Shown: positions 18,936 through 27,822, counted from the first letter of the stretch. The stretch is DNA of 64,000 bases from Paenibacillus lautus NBRC 15380 (GCF_004000945.1 NZ_BIMF01000007.1:124001-188000), one strand, 5' to 3'. The notes: generated from the sequence alone by a model not told the origin. Numbers and translations: made by a program.

Positions 18936-19670
18936 ATGACAACAGGTCAACCAACCGAAACAGGGGCCGTGCATGCTGCTAAAAGCCCGCTTATTCCCGA
19001 AAGTTGGCGTGCGATATATGCAAACCCGCTCGCCAAGCCCGAGCATGTCGCGGATTTTCGGATGGAGGGAGAAGCAGCCGTTACGTTTCCTTTGGGACGG
19101 ATGCGGCTAGAAAGCATCCGCGACGAGGCGGAGGGACAGCGCGCCAATTTCGTGCTGTGGTGCCCGGAGGATTTTCCGGCGGACGCTGCCATCTCGTGGG
19201 ATTTTTGGCCGGTCCGCGAGCCAGGCCTGGCGATTATGTTTTTTAGCGCAAGCGGCACGGAAGGCAGGGATTTATTCGATTCTTCAATCAAGCCACGGAC
19301 AGGAGAATACGACCAGTATCATCACGGCGAAATGAATGCCTTCCATGTTTCTTACTTCCGGAGGAAGTGGGCGGAGGAGCGGAAGTTTCAAACCTGCAAT
19401 TTACGAAAAAGCTACGGTTTCCACCTGGTCGCGCAAGGTGCCGACCCGATTCCAAGCGTCATGGACGCTGTCGGACCATACAAGATGCTCATCGTCAAGG
19501 ACGGCCATCGCATTACGTTTGCCTTCAACAACCTTCCCGTTTTCTCGTGGGAAGACGACGGTGAGAGGTACGGGCTTCCGATCGCTGGCGGAAAGCTTGG
19601 TTTCCGCCAGATGGCGCCTATGATTGGAGAATATGCGAATTTAACCGTTTATGCCGAAGGCAAACCGTAA
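18936..19670 (+). CDS. YesU-like protein (DUF1961), concanavalin-like fold
   Basis: A 244-residue cytoplasmic protein of the YesU/DUF1961 family, found in pectin-use loci of Bacillus and Paenibacillus. Characteristic segments are SWDFWPVREPGLAIMFFSAS, YDQYHHGEMNAFHVSYFRR, CNLRKSYGFHLVAQGADPIP and MLIVKDGHRITFAFNNLPVF, the last typical of jelly-roll sugar-binding or hydrolase folds. The biochemical function of YesU is not established as far as I know. AAAGGAG precedes the ATG, 69 bases after the YetA-like gene, consistent with cotranscription. Confidence 0.85.
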   Translation: MTTGQPTETGAVHAAKSPLIPESWRAIYANPLAKPEHVADFRMEGEAAVTFPLGRMRLESIRDEAEGQRANFVLWCPEDFPADAAISWDFWPVREPGLAIMFFSASGTEGRDLFDSSIKPRTGEYDQYHHGEMNAFHVSYFRRKWAEERKFQTCNLRKSYGFHLVAQGADPIPSVMDAVGPYKMLIVKDGHRITFAFNNLPVFSWEDDGERYGLPIAGGKLGFRQMAPMIGEYANLTVYAEGKP

Positions 19671-19940
19671 TTTTCACAGTGATCTCCATAATTGCTGTCA
19701 AAGCCACTTGCATCTCAGCAGGGTCTTGGCCAATATTTCCGATCGTGGACGGGTGCTTAATGGATCCGGTGGAACCGCCGTCGTGAACAATATCGGGGGT
19801 TATCTCGGCGTGGATAGGAAATGGGCCCGGAGCTGGGGGCAGGGTCTTGCGCCTTGCCTTACTTTCCGCAGTAATCGAAAAGACCAACACGGGAGAACAG
19901 GAAAACGGATACATGTTCATAGTAGGAGGGATGTCTATTT

Positions 19941-22208
19941 ATGAAACCCGGCCATGAGCAGCACAAGTATGATACAAAGAAGATATCCGGGGTGCAGCTG
20001 GAATATCTGAACCGGGGGTTGGTTGCAGCTGCGACAACGGAAGGAATATTTCTCAGCTGGAGATTGCTCGGGAATGAAGTGACCGGCTATATCGGTAACG
20101 GAATGATCGGCACCCATTTTAACCTGTATCGCAATGGCGCCTATATCGCAGCTATCCACGACAGTACCAACTATTTGGACCCCGGCGGGACGCTAACATC
20201 GGTTTATTATGTTTGTGCGGTTGTGGATGGACGGGAAGTTGACCGCTGTGCCGACGTCACTCCCTGGGTGGGTCCATACTATGAATTACCTTTGCGAAAA
20301 CCGGCTGACGGAGTTACGCCGACTGGCCAAATCTATACCTATGCGGCAAATGATATGAGCGTCGGGGATGTAGATGGCAACGGTGAATATGAGTACTTTG
20401 TGAAATGGGACCCGTCCAATGCAAAGGATGTATCGCATTCCGGCTACACCGGTCCGGTATACATCGACTGCTATAAGCTGGACGGAACTCTGCTCTACCG
20501 GATTGGGCTTGGTGTGAACATTCGGGCGGGTGCTCACTATACACAGTTTCTGGTCTATGATTTTGACGGAGACGGGAAAGCCGAGCTGATGTTTAAGACA
20601 GCACCCGGTACAAAGGTCATAAGGTACGATCAGGAAGGAAGAGTATCCTCCGAAACCTATATAACCATGCCTCCGGAGGATATAGCTGCCGGGTACAGTC
20701 ATCAGGACGACTATCGAATGAGCAGCATGGACTACTATAAGCATATTGTCCATATGTTCATGCGCTGGCACTCGCATGAGGAGGTCGTGGCGAAGCGATG
20801 GCCCTCCACGCTTGAAGAGTGCTTTGGGATCGAGCGTCGTTACAATTATCCACTGTCAAGGGAGGATGCAAAGCAGCTTGCTGATTACTTCCTCGACGTT
20901 TATGCTCCCCGTCGGAGCGGGCGCAACAACTTGCGGTCATTTGAGGGATTCATTCTTGATGGGCCAGAGTATTTAACCGTGTTTCATGGACAAACAGGCG
21001 AAGAATTGGAGACGATCCACTATAAACCCGGACGGCATGATGACGGTCTGATGTGGGGGGATTATGCTTGGAATCGCATCGAGCCCGGAAACCGCGTGGA
21101 TCGATTCCTAGCAGGCGTAGCCTATTTGGACGGTGAAAAACCGTATGCGATCTTTGCTCGCGGTTATTATACCCGGGCTGCCCTCGCAGCCTACTCTTGG
21201 GATGGAACGCGCCTCAAGGAGAACTGGTTCGTTGACAGCGGCTGGGTTTCGATGAATAATCCTTTTCATGATACGCTTCATCTGGAGGACGGCCGAGATG
21301 AGAACTTTGGCAGCCTCGCTAAACAAGGGGCGCATTCCTTAAGCATTGCAGATGTGGATGGAGACGGCTGCCACGAAATTATTTACGGAGCCGCTACCAT
21401 TGACCATGACGGATCCATTTTATACAGCTCCCGGGGCGTAATGCCACCGGAAAGCAAGGCACCTGGACAAATCGCCAAGCTTGGTCACGGCGATGCCCTT
21501 CATGTAGCGAACGTTGATCCAGACCGGCAGGGACTGGAGATTTTCATGGTGCATGAAAGCGGCGACTCGGGACCTTACGGATATACACTGCGCGATGCGG
21601 ATACTGGCGAGGTATTGTACGGCGGCTTCGCGATCAATGACGTGGGGCGCGGGATGATCGGACAGGTTGATCCGAACCAAAGGGGTCTTCAAACATGGTG
21701 CAGCGAGGGTTATGAAAGCGATGAAGCCTTCGGATTGATGACATGTAAAGGAGACCGAATTGTAAAACAGATTCCGGGCACGAACATGAGTATCAAGTGG
21801 TCGGCCGACATGACCATACAGATCATTAATGGCAGCTTCGACGAGCCTGTTACGATCGACGATTGGAAACAAGGCAGGCTGCTTACAGCGGAAGGTGCGG
21901 TTTCCAATAACGGAACGAAGGGAAATCCTTGCCTTGTCGCTGACGTTTTCGGAGATTGGAGAGAAGAGCTGCTGGTCCGAACAAAGGATAGCTCGGCGAT
22001 TCGGATCTACCTGAGCACCGAGGTAACAGACCGCAAATTGTATACGTTAATGCATGATGCTCAGTACAGAACCGGTATCGCATGGCAGAATGTCGTATAT
22101 AACCAGCCCTGCTACACAAGCTTTTATTTTGCATCCGACATTGATTGGGCGAAGGTTCCTATCCCAAGTCTATATCTCCCCCGTGTAAGAATACGTAATC
22201 GCAACTAA
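19941..22208 (+). CDS. Rhamnogalacturonan lyase, PL11 (YesW/YesX-like)
   Basis: Cleaves the rhamnose-galacturonate backbone of rhamnogalacturonan I by beta-elimination. The 755-residue sequence matches PL11 closely: GLVAAATTEGIFLSWRLLG, GQIYTYAANDMSVGDVDGNG, EYFVKWDPSNAKDVSHSGYT, IRAGAHYTQFLVYDFDGDGK and a series of DxDGDG calcium-binding loops along an eight-bladed propeller. There is no signal peptide, unlike secreted YesW, so it resembles intracellular YesX in location and should act on imported oligomers. AGGAGGG lies ten bases upstream of the ATG. The 270 bases before it hold no recognisable gene. Confidence 0.93.
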   Translation: MKPGHEQHKYDTKKISGVQLEYLNRGLVAAATTEGIFLSWRLLGNEVTGYIGNGMIGTHFNLYRNGAYIAAIHDSTNYLDPGGTLTSVYYVCAVVDGREVDRCADVTPWVGPYYELPLRKPADGVTPTGQIYTYAANDMSVGDVDGNGEYEYFVKWDPSNAKDVSHSGYTGPVYIDCYKLDGTLLYRIGLGVNIRAGAHYTQFLVYDFDGDGKAELMFKTAPGTKVIRYDQEGRVSSETYITMPPEDIAAGYSHQDDYRMSSMDYYKHIVHMFMRWHSHEEVVAKRWPSTLEECFGIERRYNYPLSREDAKQLADYFLDVYAPRRSGRNNLRSFEGFILDGPEYLTVFHGQTGEELETIHYKPGRHDDGLMWGDYAWNRIEPGNRVDRFLAGVAYLDGEKPYAIFARGYYTRAALAAYSWDGTRLKENWFVDSGWVSMNNPFHDTLHLEDGRDENFGSLAKQGAHSLSIADVDGDGCHEIIYGAATIDHDGSILYSSRGVMPPESKAPGQIAKLGHGDALHVANVDPDRQGLEIFMVHESGDSGPYGYTLRDADTGEVLYGGFAINDVGRGMIGQVDPNQRGLQTWCSEGYESDEAFGLMTCKGDRIVKQIPGTNMSIKWSADMTIQIINGSFDEPVTIDDWKQGRLLTAEGAVSNNGTKGNPCLVADVFGDWREELLVRTKDSSAIRIYLSTEVTDRKLYTLMHDAQYRTGIAWQNVVYNQPCYTSFYFASDIDWAKVPIPSLYLPRVRIRNRN

Positions 22209-22398
22209 CGCCCCCATGAGTGGTCACCCATGTTTGTTGAGGTACGATTGGTTCGTATAGCTGGAGGGAAGATGTTTCGAACTTGGGCCGCTTCTCACTG
22301 AAACCAGGTTATCCGTCAACTGGCTCGGCTCATTGCCGAATACAGAAATTTGTAGAAGTGTGTCTGCAGTGGAGCATATACGCTAAGGAGGAAACAGG

Positions 22399-23196
22399 AT
22401 GCCGAACATTTTGATGTGCTTTCCGGAAGGGCGGCACAAAGCGTTAACGATGAGCTACGACGACGGTCGATTCGCCGATCGGCGGCTGGTAGATATGTTT
22501 AACCGGTATGGGCTTAAAGGAACTTTTCATATCAATTCCGGACTGCTCGGAACGCCGGACAGGGTGGGTGCAGATGAGGTCAAAACGCTCTATGAAGGTC
22601 ATGAGGTGTCGGCGCATACGCTGACCCACCCGACGATCGCTCGCTGCCCGAACGAGCAAATCGTGTATGAAATCATGGAAGATCGACGTAATCTGGAACG
22701 TATCGTGGGCTATGCGGTGCGAGGGATGTCGTATCCGAACGGCTCTTACAATCGCAGAATCAAAGAGATGCTGCCGGGTCTCGGCATAGAATATGCGAGA
22801 GTCGTTGCCGGTTCAGGGCATTTCGGAATGCCGGACGATTTTCTGGAATGGCAGCCGACATGCCATCATAATCGTGATCTGATGAAGCATGCGGAAACTT
22901 TCGTCAGCTTGCACAAAAAGCAATACCTGTATCTGATGTACGTATGGGGCCACAGCTACGAATTCGATAACGATAACAATTGGGAGCTTATGGAACAGTT
23001 CGGCACCTATATGGGAGGACATCCGGATATTTGGTATTGTACGAACATTGAGTTTGTTGATTACGCCAAGGCATTCGAAGGACTGAAGTTTGCAGCTGAC
23101 TTGGATTTCGTCTACAACCCTACAGCGTTAAGCGTTTGGTTGAACGTGGACGGAGAGATCGTCGAAGTGAAAGGCGGCGAGCAAATCAAGTTGTAA
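22399..23196 (+). CDS. Polysaccharide deacetylase (NodB homology domain)
   Basis: A 265-residue cytoplasmic carbohydrate esterase 4-type protein. Motif 1 is TMSYDDG (residues 17-23, catalytic base and metal Asp), motif 2 is SAHTLTHP (metal ligands H73 and H77), and motif 3 is around MSYPNGSYNRR. Length is short but complete for a single-domain member. No signal peptide or anchor is present, so it likely removes acetyl groups from imported pectin oligosaccharides, not from cell wall. AAGGAGG precedes the ATG; the next gene begins 28 bases later. Confidence 0.88.
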   Translation: MPNILMCFPEGRHKALTMSYDDGRFADRRLVDMFNRYGLKGTFHINSGLLGTPDRVGADEVKTLYEGHEVSAHTLTHPTIARCPNEQIVYEIMEDRRNLERIVGYAVRGMSYPNGSYNRRIKEMLPGLGIEYARVVAGSGHFGMPDDFLEWQPTCHHNRDLMKHAETFVSLHKKQYLYLMYVWGHSYEFDNDNNWELMEQFGTYMGGHPDIWYCTNIEFVDYAKAFEGLKFAADLDFVYNPTALSVWLNVDGEIVEVKGGEQIKL

Positions 23197-23224
23197 TGAG
23201 AAGAGAGGAATGGAGGGATATCAG

Positions 23225-24499
23225 ATGAACCAAGTGATAAGAAAAGAACCTTTGCTCATCGGCATGCTGGATATACGGGCGGCAGGTCCGCGCTGTAAAA
23301 TGCTGCTCGGCGACTTAAACGGAGATGGCCGGATGGAGATGCTGCTCGTGCAGCCCGACAACCGCCAGGACGTGCGTTATATTCCCCATCAGGTGCAGTG
23401 CCTCACTGCGTTCGATCTAGAGGGGAATCTGCTCTGGCAGACGGGAAAGCCGGATCCAGGAGCAGGCAGTCAAGGCTCGGATTATCCCGCACAAATTGTC
23501 GATATCGACGGAGACGGACGTTTGGAGGTGCTGTGCGTTATGGACAGCCGGCTCATCGTCATTAACGGGCACGACGGATGCGTTAGGTCTTCCCATGAGC
23601 TCCCGGACCCTGAGGCGCACGACTGCATTATCATTGCGAATTTGACGGGCGGCCCGCATGGACGAGATTTCATTCTAAAAGATCGTTATCACCGCATGTG
23701 GGCAATGGACCGGAACTTCAATTTACTCTGGACGCACGAGGGCAACCCGGGCCATTTCCCTTGGGCATACGATTTGGATGGCGATGGATACGACGAAGTG
23801 ATGGCCGGTTATACGCTGCTGGACCATGACGGGACGCCGTTATGGAGCTGCCGCGAATTGGACGATCACGCCGATTGCATTTGGATCGGTGATGTAAACG
23901 GCGACGGAGAACCGGAGCTTGTGATCGGAGGCAGCGTTACGGTCATGTATGACCGTAACGGCACGGAATTATGGCGGTACGAAGGCTCAGTCGAGTCACA
24001 ACATATAGCGCTCGGGCGCTTCCGAAGCGACTTGCCGGGAATGCAAATTGCCGGATTGGATCGGCTCGTGAGAGAAGACGACGGCAAGGGCTTCATTGGC
24101 AAAGACGCCTTATTCCTGCTGGATAGCAGCGGACAAGAGGTGTGGAAAGAAGACAGAAAGACACCTGGCTGGCTTACGATTATCGAGCCATTGAGCGGGT
24201 GGGTGGAAGGCGCCCCAGACTATATTTTGGCATACCGTCGCGGTGGGGGCATCTTCCCAACATTGTATGACGGTCATATGAACGCCGTCGTGGAGTTTCC
24301 TTCCGAGGGTTATGCCGTCCATGCCGACCTATGGGGCAGCGGTACGGAGCAAGTCATTATTTACAGCAGCGAAACAGCGTCCATATATTCGAGCAAACCT
24401 GCGGATCTGAGCGAGCTCCCTTCGGGTATTCCGCTGCCGCAGCCGAAACGCTTGTCCAACTCGACATTGTATCCGGGCGGGGAAGTTCCCATGTTCTAA
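23225..24499 (+). CDS. VCBS/FG-GAP propeller protein related to PL11 lyases
   Basis: A 424-residue protein with repeated calcium-loop motifs along a propeller: LGDLNGDGRMEMLLV, IVDIDGDGRLEVLCV, YDLDGDGYDEVMAGYTLLDH and IGDVNGDGEPELVIGG. These resemble the blade loops of the PL11 lyase upstream, but the catalytic part of PL11 is not evident. The start is ATG 23225, preceded by GGAGGG; the frame opens at 23210 inside that site. No signal peptide. It may be a divergent lyase or a sugar-binding helper; I cannot decide. It ends the rhamnogalacturonan gene run. Confidence 0.8.
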   Translation: MNQVIRKEPLLIGMLDIRAAGPRCKMLLGDLNGDGRMEMLLVQPDNRQDVRYIPHQVQCLTAFDLEGNLLWQTGKPDPGAGSQGSDYPAQIVDIDGDGRLEVLCVMDSRLIVINGHDGCVRSSHELPDPEAHDCIIIANLTGGPHGRDFILKDRYHRMWAMDRNFNLLWTHEGNPGHFPWAYDLDGDGYDEVMAGYTLLDHDGTPLWSCRELDDHADCIWIGDVNGDGEPELVIGGSVTVMYDRNGTELWRYEGSVESQHIALGRFRSDLPGMQIAGLDRLVREDDGKGFIGKDALFLLDSSGQEVWKEDRKTPGWLTIIEPLSGWVEGAPDYILAYRRGGGIFPTLYDGHMNAVVEFPSEGYAVHADLWGSGTEQVIIYSSETASIYSSKPADLSELPSGIPLPQPKRLSNSTLYPGGEVPMF

Positions 24500-24530
24500 T
24501 TTGCAAGCTATTACCTAACCGAATAGAGCG

Positions 24531-24568
24531 GACCGACATGATACGACGCATGATCGAAAACATGATGG
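24531..24568 (+). repeat. 38-base duplicated segment, copy 1
   Basis: Bases 24531-24568 match 36045-36082 at 37 of 38 positions. Both are open in a frame reading DMIRxMIENMM. The surrounding sequences differ. I do not recognise the parent gene. Confidence 0.7.
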
Positions 24569-24623
24569 GCGACGATGAGGGCAAGGAGAACTTGTGTCGG
24601 ACGACAAAAACTTGATTACTTTG

Positions 24624-24649
24624 AAAGTCGCATCATATGCGGCTTTTTT
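24624..24649 (+). terminator. Terminator of the AAGTCGC/GCGGCTT family
   Basis: AAGTCGCA and TGCGGCTT form the stem, followed by TTTTTTG. Near-identical terminators occur at 28313, 35452 and 37388. Confidence 0.8.
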
Positions 24650-24798
24650 GTTATAAGTATGTCCGGCAATGCGGATACAGGGGCGGCGGCGGCAAATTAC
24701 ACCGTTTCCGAAGCCGACCCCATTTAAAGCATTGACATTTCCATGGAAGATCTAAACGGGTAGTTGAAAACATAAAATCCGTGTCAATGGAAACGCTA

Positions 24799-24863
24799 TT
24801 GACAATCCATCTACTACGTGTTACTTTATAGCTGTAGTAAGTAACACTTTATACCAGTGTTAC
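24799..24863 (+). promoter_or_regulatory. Promoter with overlapping palindromic operators for the PadR/DUF1048 operon
   Basis: TTGACA at 24799-24804 is a consensus -35 box. Over and just after the expected -10 lie overlapping palindromes: GTGTTACT (24818-24825) with AGTAACAC (24840-24847), and GTAACACT (24841-24848) with AGTGTTAC (24856-24863). PadR proteins typically bind such dyads to repress their own operon. The cognate PadR gene directly downstream is broken. Confidence 0.7.
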
Positions 24864-24876
24864 AGAATAGCAATGG

Positions 24877-25064
24877 GTGCTTGAGGGCTGTGCCCTTAAA
24901 TTTATATGCCGCAAAGAAACCTACGGCTACGAAATCACGCGGCGGCTGAACGCCCTCGGTAGTTTTTGGCGATCAACGACGTGGGGAGCGAGGTGCTGGG
25001 TAGGTTCTGGGAAAAATGGGTGTTTGTATCATCAAAAATTAACGAGTTAAAGGAGAAAAAATAA
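24877..25064 (+). pseudogene. PadR-family regulator with centre deleted
   Basis: One frame from about 24877 gives VLEGCALKFICRKETYGYEI then TRRLNALG, the first two helices of PadR. From 24963 a different frame gives FLAINDVGSEVLGRFWEKWV then FVSSKINELKEKK, the C-terminal coiled region, and stops with TAA at 25062. The recognition helix, wing and following linker are missing between them. The stop overlaps the next start as TAATG, the normal coupling for this operon, so only the middle was lost. Repression of the downstream genes is probably relieved. Confidence 0.88.
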
Positions 25065-25411
25065 TGAATTTTTGGGAAAGAATCACCGGCAGCGACATGA
25101 CTAAAGAAATGAAAAATTTTCAATCGCGTGCAAAAAAGCTGCCGGCTGATTATCAAGCGGCATGGGAAAAAATTAATGCCAATCTTTGGGCGCACTCCGA
25201 TTTCACCGGTCGCAACCTCATGCCAATTCTTGACGGTGTACTTGGCCTGCTCGAAGAAACGGCGGCGGACGGTCAGAGTGTCCAAGAGGTTTTGGGTGAT
25301 GATATCAAAGGGTTCTGTTCAGCGCTGGCCGGCGAAGAAGGAGCAAAGTCTTTTCGCGACAAGTGGCGCGAGCAACTCAACAATAACATCGCTAAAAAAT
25401 TAGGTAAATAG
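25064..25411 (+). CDS. DUF1048 family protein, first of a tandem pair
   Basis: A 115-residue helical protein of the DUF1048 family, commonly encoded in twos behind a PadR regulator in Bacillota. Features are MNFWERITGSDMTKEMKNF, the central RAKKLPADYQAAWEKINANL, and LMPILDGVLGLLEETAADGQ followed by DDIKGFCSAL. The start codon overlaps the stop of the PadR remnant, with AAAGGAG upstream. Function of the family is unknown to me; its short helices and operon suggest a stress-regulated soluble or membrane-associated role. Confidence 0.88.
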   Translation: MNFWERITGSDMTKEMKNFQSRAKKLPADYQAAWEKINANLWAHSDFTGRNLMPILDGVLGLLEETAADGQSVQEVLGDDIKGFCSALAGEEGAKSFRDKWREQLNNNIAKKLGK

Positions 25412-25420
25412 GAGGATAAA

Positions 25421-25744
25421 ATGAGAATACAAGATATCATCGAAGGCAAAAGAGAGTGGCGAGCGCATGTGGCGCGTGTCAAAGAGCTCCCGCAAGATTA
25501 TCAGATTGTTTATAAAGAGATTCAAAAGTATCTCTTTAAGGTCGGCCCTGTTGAGCTAACCAGCGGAACGGGTTTGCTCTCGGGGATTATCGATCTTTTT
25601 GAAGAGGGCGCGGCATTGGGGAAAGGCGTGCTCGAAGTGACGGGTAGTGACGTAGCGGCTTTCTGCGACGATCTAATCAAAGATTCAAAAACTTACGCGG
25701 ACATCTATCAAGAATCTGTAGACCAAAAAGGTAACAAGGCATGA
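25421..25744 (+). CDS. DUF1048 family protein, second of a tandem pair
   Basis: A 107-residue paralogue of the preceding protein, nine bases downstream with AGGAGG before the ATG. It shares the layout: MRIQDIIEGKREWRAHVARV, KELPQDYQIVYKEIQKYLFK, LLSGIIDLFEEGAALGKGVL and VTGSDVAAFCDDLI. Both copies look intact, although their regulator is not. Confidence 0.88.
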   Translation: MRIQDIIEGKREWRAHVARVKELPQDYQIVYKEIQKYLFKVGPVELTSGTGLLSGIIDLFEEGAALGKGVLEVTGSDVAAFCDDLIKDSKTYADIYQESVDQKGNKA

Positions 25745-25898
25745 AAAAGGTTACGGATAAAACAAAGTAATGTAGAAAGTGAAAGTCATGAAGTGTCAAA
25801 TATGAGATTTTGAAAATAATAGACATGCAGCGCGGCATAATTGTCCCCGCTTAATTTTGGCATCGTTAGGCAGAGCTGCGTTGCTCCCGACAATGTGG

Positions 25899-26167
25899 AC
25901 ATCACAGTAAAACACAAAGTTTCGGTATCTTCATGTATGTTTCAAGAAAGATGTGGAAATACAGCAATCGGGTACTTGCTTTCACATCGTTTGAAAGTTG
26001 CTTGTGATCTTTTAACACATACAGGCATGAACCTTAATGAAATTGCACGTGCTTCTGGATTTGAGTACGATACTTACTTGATCAAGCAATTTAAAGCTAA
26101 AAAAGGCATTTCGCCTACAAAGTATAGGAACATCACTCGCAGTTCGCTACGGCCCAGTAGTAGATAA
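25899..26167 (+). pseudogene. AraC-type DNA-binding domain, C-terminal remnant
   Basis: The frame encodes most of an AraC double helix-turn-helix: FQERCGNTAIGYLLSHRLKV then ACDLLTHTGMNLNEIARASG and FEYDTYLIKQFKAKKGISPT, ending at 26167. The first helix-turn-helix is degraded (TVKHKVSVSSCM stands where a LSxxxLSRxFK helix is expected), and the ligand-binding domain is absent. No ribosome site precedes a suitable start. Confidence 0.75.
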
Positions 26168-26216
26168 GTAGATAATATTGTTACACTAACGAAAACGTTG
26201 GTTGAACCAAGCTGAC

Positions 26217-26248
26217 GGCAGCTGACCTAATGATCAGCTGCTGTTTTT
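26217..26248 (+). terminator. Terminator after the AraC remnant
   Basis: GCAGCTGA (26218-26225) and TCAGCTGC (26234-26241) form an 8-bp stem followed by TGTTTTTAT. Confidence 0.85.
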
Positions 26249-26270
26249 ATTAAGTAACAGGTCGAATTAA

Positions 26271-26474
26271 TCAGGGTAGAAATCCTTTTCTCTCTAGCAA
26301 ATCTTCGGTGGTCGTCCACAATTTGTACTGCATAGTGGCATTCCCTCCGGGGGACACAGGTTCAATTGATTTTCCGGTTCCAACGTTAAAGTATCCGCCC
26401 GTCATGTGTTGATATTTGGGATCCACAATCAATCTAGTGATAATCTCTGTTTGCCGGAACTGGACAAGCAAGAG
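26271..26474 (-). pseudogene. Short-chain dehydrogenase C-terminal fragment
   Basis: The minus strand encodes about 65 residues resembling the end of an SDR oxidoreductase: RLIVDPKYQHMTGGYFNVGT then NATMQYKLWTTTEDLLERKG. These align with the usual 'TGKYF...LWxxxExL' tail. The Rossmann fold, active-site Tyr-Lys and cofactor motifs are missing. Upstream sequence diverges into unrelated DNA. Confidence 0.6.
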
Positions 26475-26539
26475 CATGTATAGAATTGGTTTTACAGGGG
26501 ATTTTAAAGTATCCGTATACAAAGGAGCTGAAGCAGAGT

Positions 26540-26764
26540 ATGATACATCCCAAAGACGACTATGGGGTATTAGGCAATAAAATCGAAGTGGATTCGGATG
26601 TGAACGAAGATCGTAATCGAGAAGAGCAGTTGGATGACTCCTTTGAGGCCTGGTATGGGAATATCAACCACCAGGTGAAGCAAAAGCTGGATCTAACGAG
26701 CGTTCCGCAGGACAGTGTATTTGATTCAGCCGTCGGCATGGATGAGGATCCATCCGAGGATTAA
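26540..26764 (+). CDS. Small acidic hypothetical protein
   Basis: A 74-residue soluble protein rich in Asp and Glu: MIHPKDDYGVLGNKIEVDSD, EEQLDDSFEAWYGNINHQVK, QKLDLTSVPQDSVFDSAVGM and an acidic end. I do not recognise the family. AAAGGAG at 26521-26527 is 12 bases from the ATG, a long but workable spacing; an upstream in-frame start at 26486 has no site. It overlaps no other gene and is followed by a strong hairpin, which supports a real gene. Confidence 0.55.
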   Translation: MIHPKDDYGVLGNKIEVDSDVNEDRNREEQLDDSFEAWYGNINHQVKQKLDLTSVPQDSVFDSAVGMDEDPSED

Positions 26765-26907
26765 GAGCTCAACAACGATGAACAAGAGGCTGCCGGAATA
26801 ATGTTCCTCCGTCAAAATCTATTATTCACCATTAAGTTCCATCTATTTCCGAGAATGATATGAAATGCAGTGCTATAACATAAAAAGGTTCATCTATTAA
26901 CGACTGC

Positions 26908-26951
26908 AAACAAACCTCCAACCCTCTTATCAGAGGGCTGGAGGTTTGTTT
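26908..26951. terminator. Strong bidirectional hairpin
   Basis: A 20-base arm (26908-26927) pairs with 26932-26951 with a single mismatch and a 4-base loop; A-rich and T-rich flanks make it usable in both directions. It separates the small acidic gene from the quinone reductase. The rest of 26765-27134 holds no gene I can support. Confidence 0.85.
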
Positions 26952-27134
26952 GTTATCCGGTACGAAGATGCGAAGTTCGGAACAGCCTTTCGTAGAATTG
27001 GTTATTCGTCCGTACACAACAGGATATAGGCGCATATATTTTATGCAAATACATAAAAAATCCACAAATCAGGATGTTTCATGTACTTAAATGCATAATA
27101 ATGCATATCAGATAGTGCAGACTTAACTTAGAGC

Positions 27135-27707
27135 TTACTGATCCTTAGCATAATTCAACCCTAAGTTATGAGCTTGGTTAAGCAGAATCTCATAATGCTT
27201 GGGATTAGAATCCAAAGTCTCGTATAAAAATTCAACCTTGGAATTGGATACACCGCAATAATCTGCAATTCCCACATTGAGCAGATGAGTCATCATTTCA
27301 TCATAGTTACGCTTTTTCATCTGTTCTTTCGAAACGCCCGCCAAACCAATCCATAAGATATGCTGATGATGAAGCTGGTTCGAACCGTACGCAAACCCAT
27401 TGTTCCATACACGATCAATATAACCTTTTAGCATGGCTGGCAAATGCCACCACCAAATTGGAAAAATAAATGCCAAGGCATCATGCTCCTTCATTCGCCT
27501 TATTTCCATTTCTACCTCAGGGGAAAAGGGCTGTTCCTCAGTTGACCAATCCGGTTCATCTATTCCTTTTAAAACAGGGTCAAAGCCAATCCCGTGTAAA
27601 TCCAATATCTCATAGTCGTGGCCAGCCTCGGCAAGACCTTTTACGAAACGATCGGCAACCTTAAAGGTCAGGGAATCTTTTCTTGGGTGCGAAACAACGC
27701 TTAACAT
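27135..27707 (-). CDS. NAD(P)H-dependent oxidoreductase, flavodoxin-like fold
   Basis: A 190-residue flavoprotein of the quinone reductase/MdaB-KefF group, which reduces quinones or nitro compounds by two electrons. Key segments are VVSHPRKDSLTFKVADRFVK (phosphate-binding loop of FMN), HDALAFIFPIWWWHLPAMLK (the PxWW motif) and GYIDRVWNNGFAYG. It starts at an ATG without a clear ribosome site; a TATAAT-like box lies only about 30 bases upstream, so the transcript may have a very short leader. It is divergent from an HxlR regulator, a standard arrangement for thiol- or quinone-responsive control. Confidence 0.92.
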   Translation of the reverse strand: MLSVVSHPRKDSLTFKVADRFVKGLAEAGHDYEILDLHGIGFDPVLKGIDEPDWSTEEQPFSPEVEMEIRRMKEHDALAFIFPIWWWHLPAMLKGYIDRVWNNGFAYGSNQLHHQHILWIGLAGVSKEQMKKRNYDEMMTHLLNVGIADYCGVSNSKVEFLYETLDSNPKHYEILLNQAHNLGLNYAKDQ

Positions 27708-27774
27708 CTAAATTGTAGCCACGATCAATGGCTGATGCTATTATAAACAGTAATAAAATAACCTGGAAGTACGC

Positions 27775-27822
27775 ACTTTCATGTTCTATAGGATGATACG
27801 GGTGCCATAGAAACATGGAAGT
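27775..27822. promoter_or_regulatory. Inverted repeat between divergent oxidoreductase and HxlR genes
   Basis: ACTTTCATGTTCTAT (27775-27789) is mirrored by ATAGAAACATGGAAGT (27807-27822), with one mismatch and one inserted base. Its position in the shared promoter region suggests an HxlR-binding site. Confidence 0.5.

Noticed and set aside
24787..24803. Catabolite-responsive element in TGGAAACGCTATTG
   Set aside because: Right half does not fit; the -35 box and dyads explain the region better.
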